From NCBI RefSeq assembly GCF_001908275.1, contig NZ_CP018620.1, positions 6,510,001 through 6,574,000 of the forward strand: a stretch of 64,000 nt of DNA. The letters are read 5' to 3'. Source of the DNA: Paenibacillus xylanexedens. Its GTDB lineage: Bacteria > Bacillota > Bacilli > Paenibacillales > Paenibacillaceae. This document shows, piece by piece, positions 31,872 through 41,315 of this stretch. The notes under the pieces are model-generated. The model saw only the letters and a program-made list of their open reading frames with translations. It searched no databases and was not told the origin of the DNA. Position 1 is the first letter of the stretch; every line of letters begins with the position of its first letter. The position numbers were made by a program, and so were the translations under genes.

Positions 31872-33848
31872 TTACTCTTTGTCTTTCCCTTCGTCTTTCT
31901 TACCTTTCGGCGTTCCATCGAGACCATACACTTCATCATATGCATCGAAAATTTTTCGTGCTATTGGTGAAGCACTGACTGACCCGAATCCACCTTCTGG
32001 TACAACAACAGCTACAGCAAGCTTCGGATTATCTCGTGGTGCAAAGGCAATAAACACACCGTTCTCTTTTTTGTTCGGTCCGGTCCCCTGCTCTGATGTT
32101 CCTGTTTTCCGTGCATAATCGTATGGGAAACCGTCAAATGAACTTACTTTGGTAACCATTCCTTTGTGCACTTCATTCCAGTGCGCCTCGGCAAAATCAA
32201 CTTCATTAAGCACCTTAGGTTTGATCTCTTTCACCACATTGCCGTCCGCGTCACGGATTTCCTTCACCAGATGTGGTTCCATCCGTTTGCCCTTATTGGC
32301 AAGCATCGTCGTGTATTGTGCGAGTTGCATTGTAGTGTACTTGGCTTGCTGTCCAAAGGAGGCAAATGCCAAACGTGTTAGAGCTGATTCGTCATCATTA
32401 TTATATTCTAGCCTACCCAAAAATTCATTAGGCAGATCTACACCAGTGGACACACCCAATCCGAATTCTTTCATATGCTCGTCCCAGATTTGAATACCCT
32501 TAGTGGAGCCATATTTGCTTAACAAACGTTTACCTACCATATCGATCATGAACGCATTGGAGGATTTCTCGATCGCTCTTCTCGCCGTGATAGAACCATT
32601 ATACGCAGAATGCGAGTTCTTCACTTGTCGTCCGTCTTTCCCCAAGATAGCATATCCCTGATCGTGATAGGTCTGTCCTGCTGTAAATAATCCCTCTTTT
32701 AATCCAATCAGCACACTTAGCGGCTTGATTACTGATCCAAGAAGTATAACGGATTCCGCCCGACTAGGCTTGGCATCATTCGGTGGGAACGACTCGGTGG
32801 TTCCGTTCCGGAATACAAACTTAATTTTGTCATAATCCCAATCGTTCGGATCATAATCTGGCATACTTGCCATAGCTACCACATTCCCCGTATCCACTTC
32901 CATGGCTACTGCGTATCCGGTAATTGCTTTAGGCAGTCTGCGCAATTCGTCCGTTATCGCCTCTTGTGCAGCCATCTGAATTTCCTTGTTAATGGTGGAA
33001 ACCAGACTGTAGCCTTTCTCTGGTGGTGTTTGTAACATCGTCCCATCTGGCAGATTACGTGCGTCAATATCAATGGACTGATATCCGCTTCGTCCACGGA
33101 GTTCTTCCTGGTATTGAAGCTCCAGCCCATCGAAGCCAACCTTCTCTTCCTCATGATAGACAAGCCCTGGATCACGCTGGGTACTTGCTCCTTCACGGAT
33201 GGCCTTATATTTGGCAATGGAATCTGGTGCTCGCTTGAACTCTCTTGTGTAACCCACAACCTGAACCGCTACACCATCCGGGTCATATTTTCTTATGTTT
33301 TCTTCCAGCACCATAACGCCTGGATATTCCGCTTTTTTCTCCATGAAAAAGGCAATTTCTTTGGTCGATAGATCCGACTTCACAAGCCTCGGCACATACC
33401 CAAACGTTTTCTGGTAATCCAGATCCAATCGTTTGATGATCTCTTCCCCGTCCGGCTGCTCTTTGTCCCCTGGATTAAACTGCTTAAACACAGCCGCCAG
33501 ATCATGAGCCAGTTCCTCCGCTTCCTGTCTACGTTCATCATTCCGATAATCCTCGTATAACAACACATAGAGGGACTGTACAGGTTCGGAATAAGCCAGC
33601 GCGACTTCCCCTGTCGCATCATAGATGGGACCACGAACAGGCGCGAGTGGAATGTCTTTGGTATTACGACTCGTTTCCATATACGTCAGTTCAGGACCCT
33701 CCACAAATTGCACAAAGGCTAATCTGAAAATAAGGATACTAAATATGACAAATGCCGCGAAAAAAAACAGATTCAGCCTTGCGGTGGAAGGCTTGTTGAC
33801 GGGTGTATCTTCCTCAGTCATGGGTTTCTTCCTCAATCGGTTAAACAT
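31872..33848 (-). CDS. Class B penicillin-binding protein (transpeptidase), paralogue 1
   Basis: Cross-links peptidoglycan outside the membrane. 658 residues: cytoplasmic tail, one membrane anchor (about 25-47), PBP dimerisation domain, then transpeptidase domain with SVIK (Ser372 nucleophile, Lys375), SSN (429-431) and KTG (581-583). The anchor is followed by FVQFVEGPEL, which also occurs in the next gene. It belongs with PBP2/PbpA-like elongation-type enzymes rather than division PBP3, judging by domain plan; exact role is inferred. Own terminator downstream. The neighbouring gene at 34217 is a tandem paralogue. Confidence 0.92.
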   Translation of the reverse strand: MFNRLRKKPMTEEDTPVNKPSTARLNLFFFAAFVIFSILIFRLAFVQFVEGPELTYMETSRNTKDIPLAPVRGPIYDATGEVALAYSEPVQSLYVLLYEDYRNDERRQEAEELAHDLAAVFKQFNPGDKEQPDGEEIIKRLDLDYQKTFGYVPRLVKSDLSTKEIAFFMEKKAEYPGVMVLEENIRKYDPDGVAVQVVGYTREFKRAPDSIAKYKAIREGASTQRDPGLVYHEEEKVGFDGLELQYQEELRGRSGYQSIDIDARNLPDGTMLQTPPEKGYSLVSTINKEIQMAAQEAITDELRRLPKAITGYAVAMEVDTGNVVAMASMPDYDPNDWDYDKIKFVFRNGTTESFPPNDAKPSRAESVILLGSVIKPLSVLIGLKEGLFTAGQTYHDQGYAILGKDGRQVKNSHSAYNGSITARRAIEKSSNAFMIDMVGKRLLSKYGSTKGIQIWDEHMKEFGLGVSTGVDLPNEFLGRLEYNNDDESALTRLAFASFGQQAKYTTMQLAQYTTMLANKGKRMEPHLVKEIRDADGNVVKEIKPKVLNEVDFAEAHWNEVHKGMVTKVSSFDGFPYDYARKTGTSEQGTGPNKKENGVFIAFAPRDNPKLAVAVVVPEGGFGSVSASPIARKIFDAYDEVYGLDGTPKGKKDEGKDKE

Positions 33849-34216
33849 GTTTTAAGCCTCTCCCGTTCCTCTATAAAAATAAAATATTTAATCCGTCTTG
33901 TGAACGCGTTCAATCCGATTTTTAATCCTTTCTCATACAAGTCTACCAAAGGTTAGCTGTCACGTCTTTCAATATTTGGTTACATTTTCGTAAACAGAAC
34001 TTTTACACTACCCCATCTACCGATTTCAATGTAAACACTGACATATCAACGTCATCCCGTTCTCCGGATCGCGTTTACCCTTCCCTTATATAAACGTGGT
34101 ACAGCTCATATGGTTACATATTAATGCAATTAATTAGTTCACTCTTACGATCCATGCTCCACGTAAAACAAAAAAGAGGACCCACGAAGGGTCCCCTCTG
34201 TAACCAATGCCTCACA
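33849..34216. other. Spacer between tandem PBP genes
   Basis: AT-rich. Holds the terminator of the upstream PBP gene (34170-34199) and presumably the separate promoter of the downstream one. No further signal was recognised. Confidence 0.5.
34170..34199 (-). terminator. Terminator of PBP paralogue 2
   Basis: AGAGGGGACCC-TTC-GTGGGTCCTCT followed by TTTTTG on the minus strand. Confidence 0.9.
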
Positions 34217-36253
34217 TTACTGTGTGCCTGATTCCGAATCTGAATCTTTATTTTTGTCTTTCTTAGGTACACCGTCGAGACCGAATTCCTCGTCATAGGC
34301 ATCGAAGATCGCACGTGCAACCGGAGCCGCACTGCTCGATCCAAAGCCCCCTTCGGGGATAACCACAGCGACAGCAAGCTTTGGATTATTACGTGGTGCA
34401 TAGGCGATAAATACACCATTATCCACCAGTTTACCGCCTACTACCTGTGTCGATGTTCCTGTTTTTCTAGCAAAGTCATAAGGGAATCCGCTAAATGCAG
34501 ATACCTCGGTTGCCATGCCTCGTTGTACTTCATTCCAGTAGGCATCGTTAAACTCCACCGTGCTGAGTACCTTCGGTTTTACTTTCTCGACCACGTTGCC
34601 TTCCGAATCCCGGAACTCTCTAACCAATTGTGGCTCCATCCGTTTTCCTTTGTTCGCCAGCATTGTCGTGTACTGTGCTAACTGCATGGTTGTGTATTTC
34701 CCTTGCTGTCCAAAGGAACCATACACGAGACGAGTCAGCGAGCTTTCCGTGTCGTTCATGTAATCCCGTATGCCAAGGAATTCATTCGGCAGATCAACCC
34801 CTGTAGATACCCCAAGGCCGAACTGCTTCATGTATTCATCCCATTTGTCAATTCCGGTCGCACCGTATTTTGAGTACATCTTCTTCCCAATCTCATCAAT
34901 CATGAATACGTTCGAGGAATGACGAATCGCATCACGAGGATACATTGCACCATACACATGCCCTGATGAGTTCTGCACTCTGCGATTGTCCCCACCAAAG
35001 GTCGTTGAACCTCTATCCGAATAAACCGTATTGGTAGTGAAGAAACCTTCTTTCAAACCGATCAAGACACTAAGCGGTTTGATGGTGGAACCGAGTAGCA
35101 CGATCGATTCAGCTCGCTTTTTAGAGTCATCCGGAGGGAATGAACGAATCGTACCATTTTGATACACATATTTGATATCATCATACTGATCATTTGTGAT
35201 ACTGCCTGTTCTCCAGATGTTGGTATCATAATCTGGCATACTGGCAGCAGATACGATTTTCCCCGTATCCACTTCCATCGCAACTGCAAATCCGGTCTTG
35301 GCATTCGGATGTAATCGACCGGAAACCTGATTCCGATGAAGCCAACTCAACTGATCCAGGATGGCCTGTTCTGTTTTCACCTGAACATTCTTGTTAATGC
35401 TGGAAATCAGGTCGTAACCTTTCTGCGGCGGGGTAGAACCTGCTACACCTTCAGGCAAGTTACGCAAATCAACATCAACGGATGTATATCCGCTTTTGCC
35501 GCGGAGAGCATCCTGATATTGCAGTTCCAGTCCATCAAAGCCTACAAATTCATTCTCCGTATACACCAGGCCCGGATCCGTTTGCGTTTTATTGGCCTCG
35601 TCCACCTCTTTGTATTTGTTCAAGGACTTCGAACTTCTGAACTTCTTCAGATAACCGATGGTCTGAACCGCTACCGTATCCGGATCGTAGAATCGTACAC
35701 TCTCCTCGACGATCTGAATACCTTTGAACTCGTCCTTGTGCTGTAGGAAATAAGCAACCTCTTCCTCGGACAGATCACTCTTGATCAGACGTGGCATAAA
35801 ACCGTTCGCTTTGCGGGAGTTCAAGTCCATCTCTTCAATAATTTTCTCCACCGTAAGTGGCTCTGAGTCCTTCAGCTTGTACTGTTCAAACACATCATGC
35901 AACCGGGTTGCAATATCCTGCACTTCCCCTATGTTAGGACTCGGTTTCCCATCAACATCCCCATAGTTTTTATACAGTGTCAGGTAGAGAGACTGAATGG
36001 GCTTGGAGTAAGCCAACTTCACCTCACCTGTAGAATCATAGATCGTGCCTCTCACAGGAGGAAGTGGTACATCCTTGGTAATGTTACTTGCTTCTTCCTG
36101 GCTAAGTTCAGGCCCTTCCACGAATTGCAAAAAGGCCAAGCGTACAATAATAACGCTAAAAATAACAAAGGAAGCGAAGAAAAATACGTTCATTCGGTAA
36201 CTGAAGCGCCGTTTGTCCGTAAGTTCATCCTTCTCATTGGAATGTTTTTTCAT
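34217..36253 (-). CDS. Class B penicillin-binding protein (transpeptidase), paralogue 2
   Basis: A 678-residue membrane-anchored transpeptidase of the same plan as its neighbour: membrane helix with FLQFVEGPELS, dimerisation domain, STIK active-site Ser, SSN and KTG motifs, then a Lys/Asp/Ser-rich tail (DKNKDSDSESGTQ). Long stretches are shared with the downstream gene (for example FGLGVSTGVDLPNEFLG), showing a tandem duplication. The frame opens 19 codons earlier, but the ATG at 36253 has AGAGGT at correct spacing. Own terminator, so the two genes are separately transcribed units. Confidence 0.92.
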   Translation of the reverse strand: MKKHSNEKDELTDKRRFSYRMNVFFFASFVIFSVIIVRLAFLQFVEGPELSQEEASNITKDVPLPPVRGTIYDSTGEVKLAYSKPIQSLYLTLYKNYGDVDGKPSPNIGEVQDIATRLHDVFEQYKLKDSEPLTVEKIIEEMDLNSRKANGFMPRLIKSDLSEEEVAYFLQHKDEFKGIQIVEESVRFYDPDTVAVQTIGYLKKFRSSKSLNKYKEVDEANKTQTDPGLVYTENEFVGFDGLELQYQDALRGKSGYTSVDVDLRNLPEGVAGSTPPQKGYDLISSINKNVQVKTEQAILDQLSWLHRNQVSGRLHPNAKTGFAVAMEVDTGKIVSAASMPDYDTNIWRTGSITNDQYDDIKYVYQNGTIRSFPPDDSKKRAESIVLLGSTIKPLSVLIGLKEGFFTTNTVYSDRGSTTFGGDNRRVQNSSGHVYGAMYPRDAIRHSSNVFMIDEIGKKMYSKYGATGIDKWDEYMKQFGLGVSTGVDLPNEFLGIRDYMNDTESSLTRLVYGSFGQQGKYTTMQLAQYTTMLANKGKRMEPQLVREFRDSEGNVVEKVKPKVLSTVEFNDAYWNEVQRGMATEVSAFSGFPYDFARKTGTSTQVVGGKLVDNGVFIAYAPRNNPKLAVAVVIPEGGFGSSSAAPVARAIFDAYDEEFGLDGVPKKDKNKDSDSESGTQ

Positions 36254-36358
36254 CCATCCTACCTCTTTCATGACTTGATGCATACCGCTCAAACTGATTC
36301 TTCGCGGCATGATAACCTGGCAACGTCGTCATATTCCGGACCCATGTCCGTTGTATTG

Positions 36359-37504
36359 CTAAGCTGATTGATCCTTTAGATGGGTGTCGGCAAAATTCGG
36401 AGGATTAAACCAGTCTCCACTGATCGCCCATGTCGGGTCAAGCGGAACCCAGCTCTCGGAATCACTCAAATACACCTCATTCCACGCATGCGGACCATAC
36501 CCTCCCTGGCCGTTATAACCAAGTCCTGTAACAACTTTGACTTCAAGTCCTTGTGAACGGGCCATCACGGCGTAAAGACGGGCATAATCAATACATACGC
36601 CTTTGCGTGTATCAAATGTATTCTGTGGATTTTGTTCATGCCATATGCCCTTTTGCTCATAGTCATCCACTTTACCATAGTCATACTGAATACGTGAACC
36701 TACCCAGTCGTATAGCGCTCTTGCTTTGGCTTCATCTGTCGATTGGCCTTTGACAATCTCACTCGCTGCTGATTCAATGTCCGTCGGAATATTGTGGTCG
36801 ATGACTTCATATTTACGTTGCAGGATGCCGCCCAGTTCCTTCTGCACAGCCTGCGTAAAGACGGGTAGCTTGTCCTTAATAAACGTGCCAGACAACGGTT
36901 CAATAACCGATTTGGCCCCTTGCATATAGATCGGGGATGCTTCCACATATCGGCTGAACATGCTTCCAGGGTAAAGACTGACAATCATGAACAAAACTGC
37001 GATGACAATCATTCCGCGGACGGAGCCTATGATCGTGCCAATGAATGCACCCGTCAAGCGACTAAACATACCTTTAGGCGCACTTTCCTCGGCTGACCTC
37101 TGCCTGTTGCTAAAAATAAATGAAGAGAGAAACCCGAGAATCAGTCGGATGAGTCCATAGCTAAGTACAAATAATACAGCGAACCGCATCAGCGGAAAAT
37201 CTGCAATCGCCGTAACCAACGTATAATACATCTGTTCCCACCGGTTCAACTCACGGTTAGGCATGGCTGAAGCATACTCAGACAGCCACTGCTGTACATA
37301 TGGCGCAAGCCACAACGTTAAACCGATCGACAACAGAATACCAATGACCGCCATAATGCCATCCATCAGGAACCCAAAGAGTCTGCCTGCTGAACGCGAA
37401 GCCCCTCTGGACCAACCCTGCAATAATGAAGCAGCCACAATCAGCAACAGCATAATCGTGATGCCATTCAATTCCTTCAGGCTGTCCAGCCAATTCTGCA
37501 GCAC
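36359..37504 (-). CDS. Membrane protein with C-terminal transglutaminase-like domain
   Basis: A 381-residue protein. The N-terminal half has four to five membrane segments in a CvpA-like arrangement (to about residue 180); the C-terminal half is an extracytoplasmic transglutaminase-like domain with the triad Cys304 (KGVCIDYARLY), His339 (GPHAWNEVY) and Asp356 (DPTW). Such proteins may act on cell-wall or surface proteins as protease or transamidase; the substrate is unknown. Starts at a GTG. It lies just upstream of the PBP pair and after a small membrane protein gene, suggesting a cell-envelope cluster. Confidence 0.85.
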   Translation of the reverse strand: MLQNWLDSLKELNGITIMLLLIVAASLLQGWSRGASRSAGRLFGFLMDGIMAVIGILLSIGLTLWLAPYVQQWLSEYASAMPNRELNRWEQMYYTLVTAIADFPLMRFAVLFVLSYGLIRLILGFLSSFIFSNRQRSAEESAPKGMFSRLTGAFIGTIIGSVRGMIVIAVLFMIVSLYPGSMFSRYVEASPIYMQGAKSVIEPLSGTFIKDKLPVFTQAVQKELGGILQRKYEVIDHNIPTDIESAASEIVKGQSTDEAKARALYDWVGSRIQYDYGKVDDYEQKGIWHEQNPQNTFDTRKGVCIDYARLYAVMARSQGLEVKVVTGLGYNGQGGYGPHAWNEVYLSDSESWVPLDPTWAISGDWFNPPNFADTHLKDQSA

Positions 37505-37522
37505 GTACCGATTCCCCCTTTA

Positions 37523-37978
37523 CTACGATGCTGGTGCTGTTTTGTTCTCCTGTGCCTGTTCGACAAACGTACGTATAGTTTCATTGTCGAGTTTCCATTC
37601 GCCAAGTGAAATTCCGCGGAAGGTCACATCAACTTTATCCGATTGAGTTCTGCCCTTAATCTCCACATTGGGACTTGTGATGGTGAACGCTCCATCCTGT
37701 CCTTTGACGTATTTTGCTTTGGAAGCCTCCTTCAGCATCATGCTGGTTGCTTCCTTCTTCAATGTGTCCATCGTGCTGGATTGTACGTCTGTCACTGTCT
37801 GTTTGATCTGATCAATGGAGATGCCGCTGTATATCAGTAGAGCCGCAATAATGATGATGGCAATCGCCCATTTCAATACGGTTTTGACCACATTCAGAAC
37901 AAAGAACAATATGATCAATGCAACCACGATCACCAGCCAGTTCTGCATCACAAACTCTTTGATTACTTCTATGTTCAT
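37523..37978 (-). CDS. Small membrane protein, hypothetical
   Basis: A 151-residue protein. Two adjacent hydrophobic segments at the N-terminus (about residues 12-50), then a soluble domain with IKGRTQSDKVDVTFRGISLGEWKLD. The gene precedes the transglutaminase-like gene by 18 bases, so they probably form an operon. The ATG at 37978 has GGAAGGTG upstream; the longer frame has none. Family not recognised. Confidence 0.72.
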   Translation of the reverse strand: MNIEVIKEFVMQNWLVIVVALIILFFVLNVVKTVLKWAIAIIIIAALLIYSGISIDQIKQTVTDVQSSTMDTLKKEATSMMLKEASKAKYVKGQDGAFTITSPNVEIKGRTQSDKVDVTFRGISLGEWKLDNETIRTFVEQAQENKTAPAS

Positions 37979-38195
37979 GACTACACCTTCCGTATTAGAA
38001 TTCATTCGTAACACTCCCGAATATTATACATGATTTCCGAAGCTGCTGTCAGCTAAGCCCTCTCCCTTAAAAATAAACGGTCTAAGTTCGTCCCGCCGGG
38101 CGTACAAGTAGTACCATGAGGTTCTCCCGGGCGAACGGGGAACACGTTCAAGACCTGTAGTTTGAACATGCATCGCTTAACAAGGAGGGGCTTAT

Positions 38196-39371
38196 GTGAA
38201 AACGGCCATCTGGCTATACCTGTTTTTGTTCCTTGCCGTATTTGATTTGCACGCTCAGTATCCCATTCTGACCCCTTTTGCCATCTCGCTGGGAGCCGCC
38301 CCTACTTTCATTGGCTGGATGATGGGCATCTATTCCTTAACACATCTTCCTGGCAATCTGATTGCTGGAACACAAATCGATAAACATGGCAGTCGCCGCT
38401 ACATTGTATTCAGTCTGCTCGGTGCAGGATTCATCCTGCTCTTACAAGCCTATGTCCAAACACCATGGCAACTGCTGGCGCTGCGTTCCATCAGCGGTTT
38501 TGTACTGGCCTTCCTGTCTCCTGCATGTCTCGCCCTGCTTGCACAGTTATCCAGCGATCCGGTGAAACAGGGAAAGTATATGTCGGGTCACGGGGTAGTA
38601 CATACCCTCGCGTCTGTGGTATCACCAGCAGCCGGTGCGATCATTGTGGGTTCCATGGGATTTTCTGCTACATTCTCAGGATTGGGCTATCTGCTTATTC
38701 TCACAGGTGTCATTGCTTTCATGACGATGCCTCGCGGCATCATCAAGCAGCATGAGAAAGTAACGGAACCTGCGAAACCTGCTATTTCACCAGCAGATGC
38801 CACAAGTGCCTTCCTGCCGGTGTCCTGGCGATACTTTGCCTTGCCTCTGGTGATTGCCTGTGCCCAAGGGATTCTCTTCTTCGAATTACCCCTGCGGGGC
38901 GGAGGACAATCGTCCATCATGTCTACCGGACTGCTGTTCTCTATTATCAGTATTGGGGCACTCTTCACACTCAGCATGTTATTTCTCAATCGGTATTCCC
39001 CCAAGCTGCGTCTGGTTGCGGGCGTGCTGTTAATGTCCTTGTGTTTTTTTGTGATGGCAGCCATTCCGCAAATTCCGTTGTCCACCGTATTATTTGTACT
39101 CGGAATGTCTAAAGGCATCATCTTTCCAGCTATGGCTACCCTATTTATCCGTCTGAGCGGAGGAAGCAAGTTGGGCCGCATATTCTCGTTGCAATCCATT
39201 GCCACCTCCATCGGCTCTTTCATCGGCCCCATCACAGCCGGGCAACTTCGTGTCGGGTTATCACCCTATTTCATCGCGTTTCTTTTGTTAATGATTGGTA
39301 TGCTACTGCTTCCATACTATACATCCAGACGCGAAGCTTCCCTGTCCGATCCAAAAAGTATATTGAATTAG
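38196..39371 (+). CDS. Major facilitator superfamily transporter
   Basis: A 391-residue integral membrane protein with twelve membrane segments. The loop between segments 2 and 3 reads GTQIDKHGSRRYIV, the MFS motif A region (G-x-x-x-D-x-x-G-R/S-R). Probably exports a drug or small metabolite; the substrate cannot be read. It starts at a GTG (ATGTG overlap) with AAGGAGGGG before it. Single gene, divergent from the small membrane protein gene. Confidence 0.88.
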   Translation: MKTAIWLYLFLFLAVFDLHAQYPILTPFAISLGAAPTFIGWMMGIYSLTHLPGNLIAGTQIDKHGSRRYIVFSLLGAGFILLLQAYVQTPWQLLALRSISGFVLAFLSPACLALLAQLSSDPVKQGKYMSGHGVVHTLASVVSPAAGAIIVGSMGFSATFSGLGYLLILTGVIAFMTMPRGIIKQHEKVTEPAKPAISPADATSAFLPVSWRYFALPLVIACAQGILFFELPLRGGGQSSIMSTGLLFSIISIGALFTLSMLFLNRYSPKLRLVAGVLLMSLCFFVMAAIPQIPLSTVLFVLGMSKGIIFPAMATLFIRLSGGSKLGRIFSLQSIATSIGSFIGPITAGQLRVGLSPYFIAFLLLMIGMLLLPYYTSRREASLSDPKSILN

Positions 39372-39856
39372 GCTGGCCAGTATTTTCATTAGCTTTGCAT
39401 CATTCCCCCATTTACAGCTAAACTATATAAAATGGACTAACGTTTTACACTCGAACGGAGCGGCCTAGGAATCATCAGCGCCGTCTTTAAGATTTCATCT
39501 TTTCTTGATTATCATCATTAGGTATGGACGATCATTGGAAGTAGTGAAGGGGACGGAATCGATTTTGAAGAAGCGGTAGCGTTCGCCTTTGTCTCCATAT
39601 TTCAACCTATAAAAAATAAAATCAATCAGAAATTTGGAGACAACAGCGATCGAAGGAACGATCCGTAACCGTAACGGCCACTACTGATCAGAATTAATTC
39701 CTGATGTACGTGAAAAAGAATTTAGAAATCAGAGGTGCTCCTGTCCGCGTGGTGAATAGTGTAAAGAAAGGAGTCCATTTTATATAATCAGTCGATTTTC
39801 GCTGCAACATTTCCCGGGGAATGTCGACATAAGCTCTCGAACAAGAGGTGAATATC
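39372..39856. other. Intergenic region carrying repeat copy D
   Basis: No supportable gene. Contains dispersed repeat copy D at 39548-39670; the last 60 bases lead to the Toprim gene. Confidence 0.5.
39548..39670 (-). repeat. Dispersed hairpin repeat, copy D
   Basis: The most diverged copy, same orientation as C. The outer stem changed from TTATCCCC/GGGGATAA to TTGTCTCC/GGAGACAA: both sides changed together. Flanks GAATCGATTTTGAAGAAGCG and CAGCGATCG are kept. Confidence 0.8.
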
Positions 39857-40204
39857 ATGCCTATTCATGTCATTGTGGAAGGTAAGAATGACCGAAGCAA
39901 ACTGAAACGTCTGGTTGGACCCGAAATCAACATTCTATGTACGTTTGGAACACTTAATTCCCTCAAGTTGGAGACCCTGCGCAAGCAAGTCGGTTACGAT
40001 GAAGTCTTTTTATTTATGGATAATGACAGTTCCGGCAAAAAAATTAGAGGTGTCCTTCGAGATGCTTTCCCGAATGCAGTACAGATGTATACACGACGAG
40101 GATATGCGGGTGTGGAAGGAACACCTGATGAGTATATCATTGCCCAGCTGGAGAAAGCCGGGTTAGAGACATACATCCAATACCCTGAACATCCTTCCTT
40201 TTAA
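39857..40204 (+). CDS. Small Toprim-domain protein
   Basis: A 115-residue stand-alone Toprim protein. Catalytic-type Glu9 in IVEGKND and the DxD pair Asp55/Asp57 in FLFMDNDSSGKKIR are those of primases, topoisomerases and RnmV-like nucleases. It resembles the small primase-like/5S maturase-related group, but lacks the C-terminal part of RnmV. Likely a metal-dependent nuclease; substrate unknown. GAGGTG lies seven bases before the ATG at 39857. Monocistronic. Confidence 0.85.
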   Translation: MPIHVIVEGKNDRSKLKRLVGPEINILCTFGTLNSLKLETLRKQVGYDEVFLFMDNDSSGKKIRGVLRDAFPNAVQMYTRRGYAGVEGTPDEYIIAQLEKAGLETYIQYPEHPSF

Positions 40205-40214
40205 AATGAAATAC

Positions 40215-40260
40215 CAAAAGGCTGCCTTTGGGTTGATATCCAACCTTAAGGCAGCCTTTA
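40215..40260. terminator. Bidirectional terminator
   Basis: AAAGGCTGCCTTTGGGTTG...CAACCTTAAGGCAGCCTTT between the Toprim gene and the sco gene. Confidence 0.85.
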
Positions 40261-40279
40261 CAATATGAGTATCAGATGA

Positions 40280-40891
40280 TTATTCCTTAATCAGATTGCG
40301 AATATCCTCGGCAATGACAGCTGGCACAACGTCCTCTGTATTAAATGCATTATATACCTTGCGTAGCTGGTTGTTCTCATCCACCAGACCAATCATATTC
40401 ATATGGGCAAAATCATCCTTACTCTCCCCATCGATCAGGATCTGGAATGATTCCCTGGCAAACTGTTTGGTTTTGTCCATGTCCCCTCGCAAGAAGTACC
40501 ATCCGGAATAATCCGCGTGGAAACGGTCTGCAAACGTCTTAATCTTCTCTCTTGTATCGACTTTGGGGTCGAATGAAATAGATACAAATGAGACATCTTT
40601 ACCAAAGGTATCGTCCTCTTTCAACAGATCCTGCACCTGGGATAACGTAAAGGTCGTAATAGGGCAGACATCCGGACAACTGGTGAAATAAAAGTAGAAC
40701 AATCGGACTTTCCCTTGAGTATCCTCCAGTGATACTGTACTGCCATCTACATTTTCCATAGAAAAGGATTGGATTTCACGAATCTCTGGTAATTTTTCCT
40801 TACTGGCAAATACAGTGCCCCACATCAGATACACAGCCATAATAAGTGCGAGCCCAAGCAGCATCCATGTCCATTTGTACTTTTTAAGCAT
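40280..40891 (-). CDS. Sco1/SenC-type copper chaperone
   Basis: A 203-residue membrane-anchored thioredoxin-fold protein that delivers copper or reduces the CuA site of cytochrome oxidase. N-terminal membrane anchor (residues 9-29). Copper ligands: Cys72 and Cys76 in SCPDVCP, and His163 in DDFAHMNMIG. Length typical of Bacillus YpmQ/BsSco. Start ATG with GAGGAAG. Works with CtaA (21360) in oxidase maturation, though not adjacent. Confidence 0.93.
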   Translation of the reverse strand: MLKKYKWTWMLLGLALIMAVYLMWGTVFASKEKLPEIREIQSFSMENVDGSTVSLEDTQGKVRLFYFYFTSCPDVCPITTFTLSQVQDLLKEDDTFGKDVSFVSISFDPKVDTREKIKTFADRFHADYSGWYFLRGDMDKTKQFARESFQILIDGESKDDFAHMNMIGLVDENNQLRKVYNAFNTEDVVPAVIAEDIRNLIKE

Positions 40892-41315
40892 CTTCCTCGT
40901 CCCTTCTGCATCTTTTCTTATGAATACGCATACATATGTGAATCCAAAATCACGTTCGTTTCGCTTTATCCATCTACTGTGACATATGTATTCAAAGAAA
41001 CCTACTTTTTATGAGATTCTATATTATTGTAACGGTTTAAAGGAACAATGCCCATAAATATTTATGTAATATAACCGACCCCACATTGTCTGCCGCATTT
41101 TTTCTCAGTATCCGATATAAAGTTTATCATAGGAAATGCCAAAATAGTTTGACAAACTACGTACATTTATTGGGTATGGCACAGGAAATTGTCATAACTT
41201 TGAAATTAGGGATGTTTTGCATCCTGACAAACGGATATTATACACTATATATGGGTATCACCTAGATAGAGAAGTAATATGCCTTAGAACGATATACCAC
41301 ACAAAGGAGACGTTT
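40892..41315. other. Gene-free divergent promoter region
   Basis: AT-rich spacer between sco and the YdjM-type gene. A TTGACA at 41149-41154 lacks a good -10 at standard spacing (GGGTAT at 41172). Nothing else recognised. Confidence 0.4.
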
